Assembly (NCBI RefSeq): GCF_009650215.1
Contig: NZ_CP045851.1
Span: forward strand, 1,651,189-1,715,188
From: Actinomarinicola tropica
GTDB lineage: Bacteria; Actinomycetota; Acidimicrobiia; Acidimicrobiales; SKKL01
DNA length: 64,000 nt
Direction: 5' to 3'
Below, piece by piece: positions 48,226 through 57,130 of the stretch. Numbering within the stretch: position 1 is the stretch's first letter; each line of letters opens with the position of its first letter. The notes under the pieces were generated by a model. That model made no database searches. It saw only the letters and a program-made list of their open reading frames with translations, and was not told the DNA's origin. The position numbers were made by a program, and so were the translations under genes.

Positions 48226-48264
48226 GATCGCGACACATGCGGTCGCATCGCGTACCCAGAACGG
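48212..48264. terminator. inverted repeat downstream of the TetR gene
   Basis: CCGTTCTCGGTACG and CGTACCCAGAACGG pair over 14 positions with one mismatch, around 25 bases that hold their own small palindrome (ATGCG-GT-CGCAT). The left arm is the last copy of the 28-bp repeat. It lies between convergent genes and could terminate both transcripts. Confidence 0.55.
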
Positions 48265-48299
48265 CCGGCGCCCTCCCGCGCCCGCGATCTGCCGACCCG

Positions 48300-48350
48300 A
48301 GGGTCGTGGGGGCGGTCGCGCCAGCGGGTCGGCGGCGTCGTCCCCGCGGC
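48300..48350. repeat. diverged single copy of the 51-bp repeat
   Basis: By direct alignment 41 of 51 bases match the unit at 29961-30011, with no gaps. As there, it lies in a gap between convergent genes, 12 bases before the end of the minus-strand gene at 48362. Confidence 0.75.
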
Positions 48351-48361
48351 CGAAGGATGGA

Positions 48362-49111
48362 TCAGGAGCGGCCGTTGGGGCGCATCATGAGGTAGCGCAG
48401 CGCGCTCTCGAGGCAGATGCGCGCGCCGTGCTCCGAGTACTCCGTCCGCACGGCATCCATGGCGTCGACGACGGCGACCTCGTCGTGCTCGAACATCGCC
48501 TGACCGAGCCGCATCCACGGAGCGTCGACCGGGTCTGGAGGTGCGTCGCAACTGAGCTGCTGCCTCGACGGATCGAACAACGCCCACTCGACGGGGCTGT
48601 CAGCGCCGTCGACCCGCATGATGTCGAGAGCGGTGGGGCCGTCGTCCTTGGCGATGACCTTGCCGCCGCGCCGGGTGATCACCATCGCCTCGTAGTGGTC
48701 GTAGTTGAGGCAGAGCGGCGGTGCGGAGGTCTCCAGCTCGGCGGCGACCGCGTCCCAGGGTGCCGGCCACCCGGAGCCGCGCGGCAGGATGCCGAAGAGG
48801 TCATCATCGGTCTGACTCGTGGTCACCCAGCCGAGGGTGTCGAGGAACGGACGGGTCGCGTGGTGGTGATCCGCGGCACGTAGCTCGCTGTGCTGGCCGC
48901 ACCCCCACGCGAAGCGATCAGGGTCGACGCCGTGGTGCTCGAGCACGGTGCGCGCTGAGCGCCAGGCCGACGCGACGTAGTCGGCGTCGAGCGTGTGCAG
49001 GATCACGTCGAGCGGGGCGTGGAAGCGGATGACGAGGGCGGGTTCGACGACGCGATGGAACTCGTACTGCCCGTCCCTGGTCACGTAGAGGCGAGGATCG
49101 TCGTCCGACAT
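48362..49111 (-). CDS. hypothetical protein
   Basis: A 249-residue soluble protein without signal peptide or membrane segment. I recognise no family. It has a histidine-rich stretch (ELRAADHHHATRPF), many Trp and Asp residues, and a C-terminal helical part ending LESALRYLMMRPNGRS. It begins 4 bases after ddl, so it is probably co-transcribed with it, but there is no evident link to peptidoglycan synthesis. Codon choice looks like that of its neighbours. Confidence 0.65.
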   Translation of the reverse strand: MSDDDPRLYVTRDGQYEFHRVVEPALVIRFHAPLDVILHTLDADYVASAWRSARTVLEHHGVDPDRFAWGCGQHSELRAADHHHATRPFLDTLGWVTTSQTDDDLFGILPRGSGWPAPWDAVAAELETSAPPLCLNYDHYEAMVITRRGGKVIAKDDGPTALDIMRVDGADSPVEWALFDPSRQQLSCDAPPDPVDAPWMRLGQAMFEHDEVAVVDAMDAVRTEYSEHGARICLESALRYLMMRPNGRS

Positions 49112-49115
49112 GGGC

Positions 49116-50204
49116 TCAGTGGTCGGTGCGGCGGTGGGCGGTGCGGCGGGCGTGGCGCTCGATCGCCAGGGCCACGAGCTCGTCGATCAGCTGGGCGTAG
49201 GGGAGACCCGATGCCTCCCAGAGCTTCGGGTACATCGAGATGGGCGTGAAGCCGGGGATCGTGTTGATCTCGTTCAGGAGCAGGCCGCGACCGTCCTCCT
49301 CGTAGAAGAAGTCGACCCGTGCCATGCCCTCGGCGCGCAGGGCGGCGAACGACCGGCGGGCCAGGTCGGCCAGCTCGGCGGCCACGTCGTCGGGCAGCTC
49401 GGCCGGGATCACCAGCTCGGCCGCACCGTCGAGGTACTTGTCGGCGTAGTCGTAGAACTCCGCACCGGGTCGGATCTCGCCCGGCACGGAGACGCGCAGC
49501 TCGGTGTTGCCGAGGACCGCCACCTCGATCTCCCGCCCCTCGACGTGCTCCTCGACGACGATCCACTCGTCGTAGCCGGCGGCGAGGGCCAGCGCGTCGC
49601 GCAGCTCCTCGAGGTCGTGCGCCTTGCTGACGCCGACCGAGGAACCGAGGTTGGCGGGCTTCACGAAGACCGGCAGCCCCAGGGCGTCCTCGATGGCGGC
49701 GGGCGTGGTGTCGTCGACGTCGGTGTCCCGGAGCGTGAGCCAGCGGCACTGCGGGATGCCGGCGTGCTCGATGACCTCCTTCGCCTTGGCCTTGTCCATC
49801 GCCAGGGCGGACCCGAGGACGCCGGCGCCGACGTAGGGCACGCCGGCCAGCTCGAGCATCCCCTGCACGGTGCCGTCCTCGCCGAAGGGCCCGTGCAGCA
49901 GCGGGAACACCACCACCTGCTGGCCCGACGCTGACGCGACCGCAGGCACCGGGTCGACGGCGGCGCCGGCGACGTCCAACCCGGTGGTCAGCGCGGCGGG
50001 CTCGTCGAGCGCCGCGAGTGCCGCACCGGCGTCGAGCCACCGCCCGTCTCGCGTGATGCCGATCGGCACGACGTCGTAGCGGGACCGGTCCACGGCCCGC
50101 AGGACGTGCACCGCGGTGACGCGGCTCACGTCGTGCTCGGCGGACTGGCCGCCGAAGAGGACGACGAGCCGGACGGGTGGATCGGTCGGAGACGAGGGTG
50201 TCAT
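49116..50204 (-). CDS. ddl: D-alanine--D-alanine ligase
   Basis: A 362-residue ATP-grasp ligase, which joins two D-alanines for the peptidoglycan stem. Motifs: VLFGGQSAEHDVS near the N-terminus, PLLHGPFGEDGTVQGMLEL, the ATP-binding KPANLGSSVGVSKA, and the metal-binding LLNEINTIPGFTPISMYPK at the C-terminus. An ATG at 50204 matches family length; upstream sequence in frame is antisense to murF. It diverges from murF over 88 bases, linking the enzymes that make and add D-Ala-D-Ala. Confidence 0.96.
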   Translation of the reverse strand: MTPSSPTDPPVRLVVLFGGQSAEHDVSRVTAVHVLRAVDRSRYDVVPIGITRDGRWLDAGAALAALDEPAALTTGLDVAGAAVDPVPAVASASGQQVVVFPLLHGPFGEDGTVQGMLELAGVPYVGAGVLGSALAMDKAKAKEVIEHAGIPQCRWLTLRDTDVDDTTPAAIEDALGLPVFVKPANLGSSVGVSKAHDLEELRDALALAAGYDEWIVVEEHVEGREIEVAVLGNTELRVSVPGEIRPGAEFYDYADKYLDGAAELVIPAELPDDVAAELADLARRSFAALRAEGMARVDFFYEEDGRGLLLNEINTIPGFTPISMYPKLWEASGLPYAQLIDELVALAIERHARRTAHRRTDH

Positions 50205-50292
50205 CGGTCCCGCACGGTACTGCGGGCCCGTGAGGTCTCGGAGCGGCGCACGGTCGGCGATGATGGGACGCCGTCCCGACCCGAGGAGACCC

Positions 50293-51624
50293 GTGCGGTT
50301 CACCGCAGACGACATCGCGCAGCGCACCGGCGGCGAGGTCATCGGCGACCCCTCGGTCGAGGTCGTCGGCGCCACCCAGGACTCGCGGACGGTCGCTCCC
50401 GGCCAGCTCTTCGTGCCGCTCGTCGCCGGCCGTGACGGGCACGAGTTCATCCCCGTGGCCGTCGAGCGGGGGGCGACGGCGTACCTCGCCTCGGACCGGG
50501 CCCGGGTGGTCGACGGGGCCACCGCGATCGCCGTCGAGGACACCCAGGTGGCCCTGGTCGACCTCGGTCGCGCCGCGCGCCACCGGCTCGACGGCGCCGT
50601 CGTGGGCATCACCGGATCGGTCGGCAAGACGACGGTGAAGGACCTCGCCCGCGGGGTCCTCGGGGCCGCGGCCCCCACCCACGCCAGCGCCGCGAGCTTC
50701 AACAACGAGATCGGCGTGCCCCTCACGCTCCTCGGCACGCCCGACGGCACCCGGCACGTCGTCGTCGAGATGGGCGCTCGCGGCATCGGCCACATCGCCG
50801 AGCTGTGCGCCATCGCCCACCCCACCGTCGGTGTCGTCACCCGGGTGGCGATGGCCCACAGCGAGCTCTTCGGCACCATCGAGGACATCGCTCGCGGCAA
50901 GGGCGAGATGGTTGAGCAGCTGCCCGCCGACGGCACGGCGGTCCTGAACGCCGGCGACCAGCGGGTGGCAGCGATGGCCGACCGCACCTCGGCCCGGGTG
51001 CTCACCTTCGGGCTCGGCGTGGGCGACGTGCGGGCGACGACGATGGACGTCGCGGCCGACCTGCGCCTGCGCGTGCTGCTCGAGACCCCGTGGGGCGCCA
51101 TCGAGGTGGAGCCTGCGGCGCGTGGCCCGCACAACGCCGAGAACGCGGCCGCTGCGGCGGCCATCGGCCTCGGGGTGGGCATGGACCTCGCCGACGTGGC
51201 CACGGGGCTGGCCGCGGCGGAGATGTCGCCGCTGCGGATGGCCATCACGACCTCGCGCTCGGGCGTGACGATCCTCGACGACTCCTACAACGCCAACCCC
51301 ACCTCGATGCGGGCGGCGCTCGACGCGCTCGCGCACCTCCCGGCCGAGCGCCGCGTCGCGGTCGTGGGGCTGATGGCCGAGCTCGGGCCCGAGTCCGACG
51401 CCGAGCACGAGGCCGTCGCCGCGCTGGCCGAGGAGCTCGGCGTCGAGCTGATCGCCGTCGACTGCCCCGAGTACCGCGCCGATGCGCACGGTGGTCGCGC
51501 CGTGCACGACATCGACGGGGCGCTCGACCTGCTCGACGGGGCCGGGACGGGCACCGCCGTGCTCGCGAAGGGTTCTCGCGTCGCCGGCCTCGATCGCCTC
51601 GTGGCGGCGCTCGCCGACCGCTGA
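50293..51624 (+). CDS. murF: UDP-N-acetylmuramoyl-tripeptide--D-alanyl-D-alanine ligase
   Basis: A 443-residue Mur ligase adding D-Ala-D-Ala to UDP-MurNAc-tripeptide. The N-terminal domain has TQDSRTVAPGQLFVPL. The central P-loop is GITGSVGKTTVKD, followed by SFNNEIGVPLTLL, the MurF fingerprint. The third domain has DDSYNANPTSMRAALDAL. The GTG at 50293 follows GAGGAG at about 5 bases. An upstream open stretch to 50116 is not used, since homology begins at RFTADDIAQ. Confidence 0.96.
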   Translation: MRFTADDIAQRTGGEVIGDPSVEVVGATQDSRTVAPGQLFVPLVAGRDGHEFIPVAVERGATAYLASDRARVVDGATAIAVEDTQVALVDLGRAARHRLDGAVVGITGSVGKTTVKDLARGVLGAAAPTHASAASFNNEIGVPLTLLGTPDGTRHVVVEMGARGIGHIAELCAIAHPTVGVVTRVAMAHSELFGTIEDIARGKGEMVEQLPADGTAVLNAGDQRVAAMADRTSARVLTFGLGVGDVRATTMDVAADLRLRVLLETPWGAIEVEPAARGPHNAENAAAAAAIGLGVGMDLADVATGLAAAEMSPLRMAITTSRSGVTILDDSYNANPTSMRAALDALAHLPAERRVAVVGLMAELGPESDAEHEAVAALAEELGVELIAVDCPEYRADAHGGRAVHDIDGALDLLDGAGTGTAVLAKGSRVAGLDRLVAALADR

Positions 51625-51665
51625 GGTCCCACGGCGCGGCGGTGGGCGGCCCTACCGTGGCGTCC

Positions 51666-51842
51666 GTGCAGCCGACGACCCCGGACACCACCCGCCCCAC
51701 GGACACCGCGCCGGCGGCCTGCCGCGACCCCCGCGGCACGTACCCCGACTGCCCGCTGTGCGGCTCCGTCGAGGGCTGGCTGCCCGAACACGCCCACTTC
51801 CGCTGTCGGGCGTGCGGGTTCCGCGACTCCTGCTGCGACTGA
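51666..51842 (+). CDS. small zinc-ribbon-like protein
   Basis: A 58-residue protein. A disordered Thr/Pro N-terminus leads to CPLCGS, then HAHFRCRACGFRDSCCD. Two CxxC pairs are a likely zinc site, with extra cysteines at the end. I recognise no named family. The GTG start lies 42 bases after murF in the same direction, so it may be co-transcribed. It is short but the cysteine pattern and the start support it. Confidence 0.6.
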   Translation: MQPTTPDTTRPTDTAPAACRDPRGTYPDCPLCGSVEGWLPEHAHFRCRACGFRDSCCD

Positions 51843-51899
51843 CCGCCCGGGGCGGCGCCTACCCTGCGGGGAGGCGGCGGCCGCACAGAGGAGCGCAGG

Positions 51900-52577
51900 A
51901 CGACGACGGACCACTACACGGTGCTCGGGGTCCCGCCGGGCGCGACGACCGGGGAGATCCGGGCCGCCCAACGCCGCCTGGCGCTGGAGCTCCACCCCGA
52001 TCGCCACGCGAGCTCGGACCCGGTGCGCCGGGCTGCGGTGGCCGAGCGGATGGCCGAGGTCAACGCGTCCGCGGCGGTCCTGCTCGACCCCGAGCGGCGG
52101 CGTGCCTACGACGCGTCACGCCGACTTGCGGCGTCGACGTCCTCGACGTCGCGCATCCCGCCGGTCGCGGGCCCCTCCTCGCCGGTGGCCGCGGGACCGC
52201 AGGGCGCAGCCCTGGCGTCGATGGCCGGGGTGCTGCCGTGGCTCGCGCTCGTCGGCCTGCTGTTCGGCATCTTCGTCTTCACCGCGTTCGCCGGGGGGCC
52301 GGGTGACGACGACGGCGGCGACGGGGTCGAGGCCCCGGCGGGCACGGACACGGGCACGGTCGGGACGGTGGCCGTGCGCGACCTCCGGGGGCAGTGCGTG
52401 CAGCTGACCGCCGGCTTCACCCTCGTCGTGAACTGCGGCGTCACCCCGAACGAGGGCCGCATCGTCGTCCAGGGGTCGATCGGTGCCGAATGCCCCGAAC
52501 CGACGCGACCCTTCACGATCGAGCAGCAGGACGCGCTCGTCTGCGTCGAACCGGGCACGGCGAGTCCTCGGCCCTGA
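51900..52577 (+). CDS. J-domain (DnaJ-like) membrane protein, non-ATG start
   Basis: A membrane protein of about 225 residues with an N-terminal J domain ([33 protein letters not shown]), including the HPD motif that stimulates Hsp70. One membrane helix lies at about 115-135 ([20 protein letters not shown]), and the C-terminal domain has four cysteines. The first canonical start in frame (GTG 51921) would delete the DHYT that opens the J domain. A GAGGAG site stands 6 bases before an ACG at 51900, so I place the start there, tentatively. Confidence 0.7.
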   Translation, partial: TTTDHYTVLGVPPGATTGEIRAAQRRLALELHPDRHASSDPVRRAAVAERMAEVNASAAVLLDPERRRAYDASRRLAASTSSTSRIPPVAGPSSPVAAGPQGAALASMAGVLPWLALVGLLFGIFVFTAFAGGPGDDDGGDGVEAPAGTDTGTVGTVAVRDLRGQCVQLTAGFTLVVNCGVTPNEGRIVVQGSIGAECPEPTRPFTIEQQDALVCVEPGTASPRP

Positions 52578-52606
52578 CGGCGCCGCCGCCCGTAGTGTCG
52601 GGCCGC

Positions 52607-54007
52607 ATGGACCTCCGACACGCCTCCCTCCGCGACCTGGCCGAGCAGGTGCGCACCCGCCAGCTCGGTGCCGTCGAGCTGGTGCAGCACTCGCTCGACC
52701 GCATCGACGCCCTCGACGGCGACGTCCACGCGTTCACCCAGGTCGACGGCGAGCGCGCCCTCGCCGCGGCGCGGGACGTCGACCGGCGGCTGGCGGCCGG
52801 GGAGGACGTGGGCCCTCTCGCCGGCATCCCCCTGGCCGTGAAGGACCTCGAGGACGCCGAGGGCTTCGTCACCACCTACGGCTCGGCGCTCCACGTCGCC
52901 GATCCTCCGGCCACCCGCGACTCGATCGTCGTGCGCCGCCTCCGCCGGGCGGGTGCGGTGGTCGTCGGGAAGACCAACACCCCGGAGTTCGGGTTCAAGG
53001 GGGTCACCGACAACCCGGCCCACGGGCACACGGCCAACCCCTGGGACACCACCCGGTCACCCGGTGGGTCCTCGGGTGGGTCGGCGGCGGCGATCGCCGC
53101 GGGCATGGTCCCCCTCGCCACCGGGTCCGACGGGGGCGGCTCGATCCGCATCCCGTCCTCGCTCTGCGGGCTGAGCGGCCTGAAGACGTCCCAGGGCCGG
53201 GTGCCGCTCGGCGGCTCGACCGCGCCCGGCGCCGGCGTCCTCGGGGTGCGCGGCCCGATGGCGCGACGCATCCGCGACGTGGCGTGGGCCCTCGACGTCT
53301 GCGCCGGCCCGGACCCGACCGACATCTACGCGTTCCCCGGTCCGCACGAGCCGTGGACGCCCGACCTGGAGGGTGAGGTCCTGCCGCGATCGGTCGCCTG
53401 GTCGCCGACGCTCGGGTTCGCCCAGGTGGACCGGGAGGTGGCCGGCGCCGTCGAGGCCGCGGTGCGGGCGCTCGCCGACGCCGGCGTGGAGGTGATCGAG
53501 GTCCCGGCGGTGTTCGACCGCGACCCGGTGCTCCCGTGGGTCCACCTGTGGACCGCGGCGCGCGCCCGGACGCAGGGGCACCTGCGAGGGACCGACGACT
53601 GGGAGCGGATCGACCCGGAGCTGCGCGCCCAGATCGAGCTCGGCCTCAGCCTCACCGCGGTGCAGCACGCCGAGGCCCTCGACGCCTGCCACGAGATCAA
53701 CCTCCGCCTCGATGCCGCGATGGAGGGCGCCGACGTGCTGCTCTGCCCGACGCTGGCGGGCCAGGCGCCGGTCCTCGGACGGCCGGGGACCGTCGACGGC
53801 GTGGAGGCGCCGACGTGGATCTCCTTCACCCCGTTCCTGAACATGAGCCGCAACCCTGCGGGGACGGTGCCGGTCGGGACCACGGCCGACGGGCTGCCGA
53901 TCGGGATGCAGGTGGTCGGGCGGCAACGGGACGACCTCGCGGTCCTGCGCACCGTCGCCGCGGTGGAGGAGGTCCACCCCTTCGAGCAGGTCGCGGCGAT
54001 CGGCTGA
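52607..54007 (+). CDS. amidase (amidase signature family)
   Basis: A 466-residue amidase. The Ser-cisSer-Lys triad is visible: lysine in [12 protein letters not shown], the cis-serine in [18 protein letters not shown], and the nucleophile in [16 protein letters not shown]. The family hydrolyses amides, including acylated amino compounds and, as GatA, Glu-tRNA(Gln). Absence of gatB or gatC nearby argues against GatA. The ATG at 52607 is used; a GTG four codons upstream is possible. Confidence 0.92.
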   Translation: MDLRHASLRDLAEQVRTRQLGAVELVQHSLDRIDALDGDVHAFTQVDGERALAAARDVDRRLAAGEDVGPLAGIPLAVKDLEDAEGFVTTYGSALHVADPPATRDSIVVRRLRRAGAVVVGKTNTPEFGFKGVTDNPAHGHTANPWDTTRSPGGSSGGSAAAIAAGMVPLATGSDGGGSIRIPSSLCGLSGLKTSQGRVPLGGSTAPGAGVLGVRGPMARRIRDVAWALDVCAGPDPTDIYAFPGPHEPWTPDLEGEVLPRSVAWSPTLGFAQVDREVAGAVEAAVRALADAGVEVIEVPAVFDRDPVLPWVHLWTAARARTQGHLRGTDDWERIDPELRAQIELGLSLTAVQHAEALDACHEINLRLDAAMEGADVLLCPTLAGQAPVLGRPGTVDGVEAPTWISFTPFLNMSRNPAGTVPVGTTADGLPIGMQVVGRQRDDLAVLRTVAAVEEVHPFEQVAAIG

Positions 54008-54058
54008 GCCGGCGCGCCGGGGTACCGTCACGACGCGGGTACACGAGAGGGGGAGCGC

Positions 54059-54994
54059 ATGGACATGCGTCGGATCGGTCAGCTCGAGGTGTCGGTCGTC
54101 GGCCTCGGCTGCAACAACTTCGGCATGCGGATCGGCGAGGAGGACACCCGGCTGGTGGTCGACGCCGCGCTCGACGCCGGGATCAACTACTTCGACACCG
54201 CCGACGTCTACGGGCAGACGCGCTCGGAGGAGTTCCTCGGCACCGCCCTGCGCGGCCGCCGCGAGCAGGCGGTGGTCGCCACGAAGTTCGGGTCGATGGG
54301 CAGCGCCGACGGGACGCTGAGCGGCGGTCACCCTGACTGGGTCCGGCGCGCCGTCGACGACTCCCTCGGCCGCCTCGGCATCGAGGTGATCGACCACTAC
54401 CAGTACCACCGGCTCGATCCCGACGTGCCCATGGAGGAGACGATGGGCGCGCTGGAGGAGCTCGTGGCGGCGGGGAAGGTCCGCGAGATCGGCTGCTCGA
54501 ACTTCGACGTCGAGCTGCTCGATCGCGCGGCCGACGTGTCGCGGGAGCGGAGCTGGCAGCCGTTCGCCTCGGTCCAGAACCGCTACAGCGCCCTGCACCG
54601 CGAGCCGGAGACGAGCGGCGTGATCGAGGCGTGCGCGCGCCACGGCGTCGCCCTCGTCCCTTACTTCCCGCTCGAGTCCGGGCTGCTGACCGGCAAGGTC
54701 GGGTCGGACGGGTCGGTCCCCGAGGGGAGCCGGCTCGACTCGATGCCCGACGACCGGCGGGCGCGCTTCCTCGACGACCAGCGCCTGACGGCGGTGGGGG
54801 AGCTCACCCGCTTCGCCGCCGACCGCGACCGCTCGCTGCTCGAGCTGGCCTTCGGGTACCTCCTCGGCGAGCCGACCGTCGCCTCCGTCATCGCCGGTGC
54901 GACCTCCGCGGATCAGGTGCGATCGAACGTCGCAGCCGCCGGATGGACGATGGACGCCGACGACCGCGCCGAGGTCGCTCGCCTGGCGGGCTGA
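54059..54994 (+). CDS. aldo/keto reductase
   Basis: A 311-residue TIM-barrel NADPH-dependent reductase. Catalytic tetrad: Asp and Tyr in FDTADVYGQTRSEE, Lys in VVATKFGS and His in YQYHRLDPD. The cofactor end is YLLGEPTVASVIAGATSADQVRSN. Substrate unknown. ATG at 54059 follows a strong GAGAGGGGGAG site. It lies in an amidase-reductase pair that may share a promoter; the functional link is not clear. Confidence 0.93.
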   Translation: MDMRRIGQLEVSVVGLGCNNFGMRIGEEDTRLVVDAALDAGINYFDTADVYGQTRSEEFLGTALRGRREQAVVATKFGSMGSADGTLSGGHPDWVRRAVDDSLGRLGIEVIDHYQYHRLDPDVPMEETMGALEELVAAGKVREIGCSNFDVELLDRAADVSRERSWQPFASVQNRYSALHREPETSGVIEACARHGVALVPYFPLESGLLTGKVGSDGSVPEGSRLDSMPDDRRARFLDDQRLTAVGELTRFAADRDRSLLELAFGYLLGEPTVASVIAGATSADQVRSNVAAAGWTMDADDRAEVARLAG

Positions 54995-55038
54995 CGGTGG
55001 GGCGCCTGCTCCCGGCGCGCTAGAGTGCGTGCCCCGAC

Positions 55039-55113
55039 GGGCGATTAGCTCAGTGGGAGAGCGCTGCCTTCACACGGCAGAGGCCACTGGTTCGAAACCA
55101 GTATCGCCCACCA
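55039..55113 (+). tRNA. tRNA-Val (anticodon CAC)
   Basis: Complete cloverleaf with an encoded CCA end (55111-55113). Acceptor arms GGGCGAT/ATCGCCC; anticodon stem CTGCC/GGCAG with loop TTCACAC, giving CAC and a normal T33; T arm ACTGG-TTCGAAA-CCAGT; discriminator A. Unlike the other two tRNAs in the window it encodes CCA. Confidence 0.95.
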
Positions 55114-55117
55114 CATC

Positions 55118-55144
55118 GACGGCGGCCCCGACGGGGCCGCCGTC
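55118..55144 (+). terminator. hairpin terminator after tRNA-Val(CAC)
   Basis: A perfect 12-bp stem (GACGGCGGCCCC and its complement) with a 3-base loop, 5 bases after the tRNA. No T-tract. It resembles the hairpin after tRNA-Cys in strength and spacing. Confidence 0.75.
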
Positions 55145-55203
55145 GCGCGTCCGGCCCACGGTCGCCACGGTGGGCGCCGGCGGCAGCCGTAGGATCCTGC
55201 GCC

Positions 55204-56379
55204 GTGCCGACCGGTTGGGGTGACGACGAGGACGAGCGGAGGACCGAGGAGCGCCGCCCGGCGCGCTCCGAGGGCGAGCTCCCGCGCGCCCCGCGGCAGT
55301 TCTTCGTCCCGGCCGAGGGAGGGGACCAGGGTCCTCCGGCGGGCGACCGTCCACCGCCGCGCCGCGTGGCGGCACCCTCCCGTCCGAGCGGCGCACCGGG
55401 CCCGGCCGACCGTCCCGCACGGCCGCGCCGGCGCCGGAGGTGGGGCCCACGGCGCATCGCCCTCTCCGCGGTCGTCGCGCTGCTCGGCCTGTTCCTCCTC
55501 TTCGTGCTGTTCGGGCTCTGGCAGTTCCAGCGGGTGGACCGCGTCGCCGTCGGCTCCGTCCTCAGCCCCGCTGGCGGCGGCGGGGCGAACTACCTCATCG
55601 TCGGCTCGGACTCGCGGGAGGGCTTCGACCCGAACGACCCGAACGCCGGCGCGGTGCTCGGCGAGGGTGCCGACGGCTCGGGCCAGCGGTCCGACACCAT
55701 GCTCGTGCTCCGCACCTCGGGCGACGGCGCCCTGATGACCTCGATCCCGCGCGACCTGTGGGTGACCCGTCCGGACGGCACGGAGGGCCGCATCAACGCC
55801 GCGTACCGCGACGGGCCCGAGGCGCTGATCCGCACCGTCCAGCAGGGCGTCGGCATCCCCGTGCACCACTACGTCGAGGTCGACTTCGTGACCTTCGCCG
55901 GGCTCGTCGACGCCGTCGGCGGCGTCACCATCGACTTCCCGCACCCGGCGCGCGACACCCGTTCCGGCCTCGACGTCCCGACGGCCGGCCCGGTCACGCT
56001 CGACGGGACCCAGGCGCTCGCCTACGTCCGCTCCCGGCACTACGAGGAGCTGGTCGACGGCGGGTGGCGCGCCGACCCGACCGGCGACCTCGGGCGGGTG
56101 CAGCGCCAGCAGGCGTTCCTCCGCGCGGTGATGTCGGAGGCGGGTGGCACCCGCAACCCCATCGAGGTGGCGCGGATCTCCTCCGCGCTGTCGGACGGCC
56201 TGCGCATCGACGACTCGATGGGGTTCCTCGACGCGCTGCGGTTCGCCAACCGCATGCGGTCGCTCGACCCCGAGTCGGTCGAGATCCCGACCTTCCCGTT
56301 CCGCACCTCGGGCGGCGCGGCGGTGCTGGGGCTCGTCGAGCCCGACGCCGCTGCGGTGATCTCCCGCTTCCAGGGGTAG
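55204..56379 (+). CDS. LCP (LytR-CpsA-Psr) family protein
   Basis: A 391-residue membrane protein. A charged, proline-rich cytosolic N-terminus (about 1-80) is followed by one helix (about 84-105, IALSAVVALLGLFLLFVLFGLW). An extracellular LCP domain follows, with NYLIVGSDSRE, SDTMLVLR, TSIPRDLWV and ALAYVRSRH; the arginines bind polyprenyl pyrophosphate. LCP enzymes attach wall polymers such as teichoic acid or arabinogalactan to peptidoglycan. It begins 60 bases past the tRNA-Val terminator with a GTG start. Confidence 0.92.
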   Translation: MPTGWGDDEDERRTEERRPARSEGELPRAPRQFFVPAEGGDQGPPAGDRPPPRRVAAPSRPSGAPGPADRPARPRRRRRWGPRRIALSAVVALLGLFLLFVLFGLWQFQRVDRVAVGSVLSPAGGGGANYLIVGSDSREGFDPNDPNAGAVLGEGADGSGQRSDTMLVLRTSGDGALMTSIPRDLWVTRPDGTEGRINAAYRDGPEALIRTVQQGVGIPVHHYVEVDFVTFAGLVDAVGGVTIDFPHPARDTRSGLDVPTAGPVTLDGTQALAYVRSRHYEELVDGGWRADPTGDLGRVQRQQAFLRAVMSEAGGTRNPIEVARISSALSDGLRIDDSMGFLDALRFANRMRSLDPESVEIPTFPFRTSGGAAVLGLVEPDAAAVISRFQG

Positions 56380-56388
56380 CCACCCGAG

Positions 56389-57048
56389 GTGGAGCGACTC
56401 GACACCTTCGACGAGCTCGGACGGCACACCGGCGTGGCCGACCGGCTGACGGTGCACGCCGAGGGGCTGTGGCACCAGGTCATCCACATCCTCGTGGTGG
56501 CCCGACGGGAGTCGGGCCCCGTCGTCGTCCTCCAGCGGCGTGCCGCGAGCAAGTCCACCTTCCCGGGGCTCCTCGACCTCTCGGCCACCGGGCACCTCGC
56601 CGCGGGGGAGACCCCGATCGACGGCCTGCGCGAGCTGCGTGAGGAGCTCGGCATCGACGTCGCACCGGCCGCTCTCGTCCGCCTGGGCGTGCGGCGCCTC
56701 GTCGACGTGACCCCGGAGGGCACCAACCGGGAGCTGGCCCACGTCCATCTCGTCGCCGACGATCGGCCGCTCGAGGCCTACGCGCCCGATCCCACCGAGG
56801 TCGACGCGGTCGTCGACCTCCCCGTCGACGCCGGCCTCGACCTCTTCACCGGCCGGCGCGACGTCGTGGAGTGCGCGGCGGTCGGTGCCGACGGCGCGAC
56901 CACCAGGCTGACGGTCGAGCGCTCGTCGTTCGTGCCCGACCCGCCGCTCGGCGACGTGCGGCTCGAGGGCGACGCGCCCGGCTACTGGGTCACGCTGCTG
57001 CAGATGGCCGGACGGCTCGCGGACGGGGACCACCGCCTGGCGATCTGA
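56389..57048 (+). CDS. NUDIX hydrolase
   Basis: A 219-residue protein. The Nudix box GHLAAGETPIDGLRELREEL (about 64-83) is intact, with the REELG glutamates that bind metal. The preceding segment (HQVIHILVVARR, LQRRAASKSTFPGLLDLSATGH) resembles the YfcD / isopentenyl-diphosphate-isomerase-like group. The substrate is therefore unsettled among nucleoside diphosphates, alkyl pyrophosphates and similar molecules. It starts at a GTG 9 bases after the LCP gene. Confidence 0.9.
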   Translation: MERLDTFDELGRHTGVADRLTVHAEGLWHQVIHILVVARRESGPVVVLQRRAASKSTFPGLLDLSATGHLAAGETPIDGLRELREELGIDVAPAALVRLGVRRLVDVTPEGTNRELAHVHLVADDRPLEAYAPDPTEVDAVVDLPVDAGLDLFTGRRDVVECAAVGADGATTRLTVERSSFVPDPPLGDVRLEGDAPGYWVTLLQMAGRLADGDHRLAI

Positions 57049-57130
57049 CCCGCCTGGGTCGTACGCACCAAATCCCCGCCGCCCGGTGACGGAGCGTCAT
57101 CTGCCGCCCGGGCGCGCCGATCCAAGGGAC

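Noticed and set aside
52607-54007. Amidase as the GatA subunit of the tRNA amidotransferase
   Set aside because: No gatB or gatC beside it and no diagnostic GatA feature seen; left as a general amidase.
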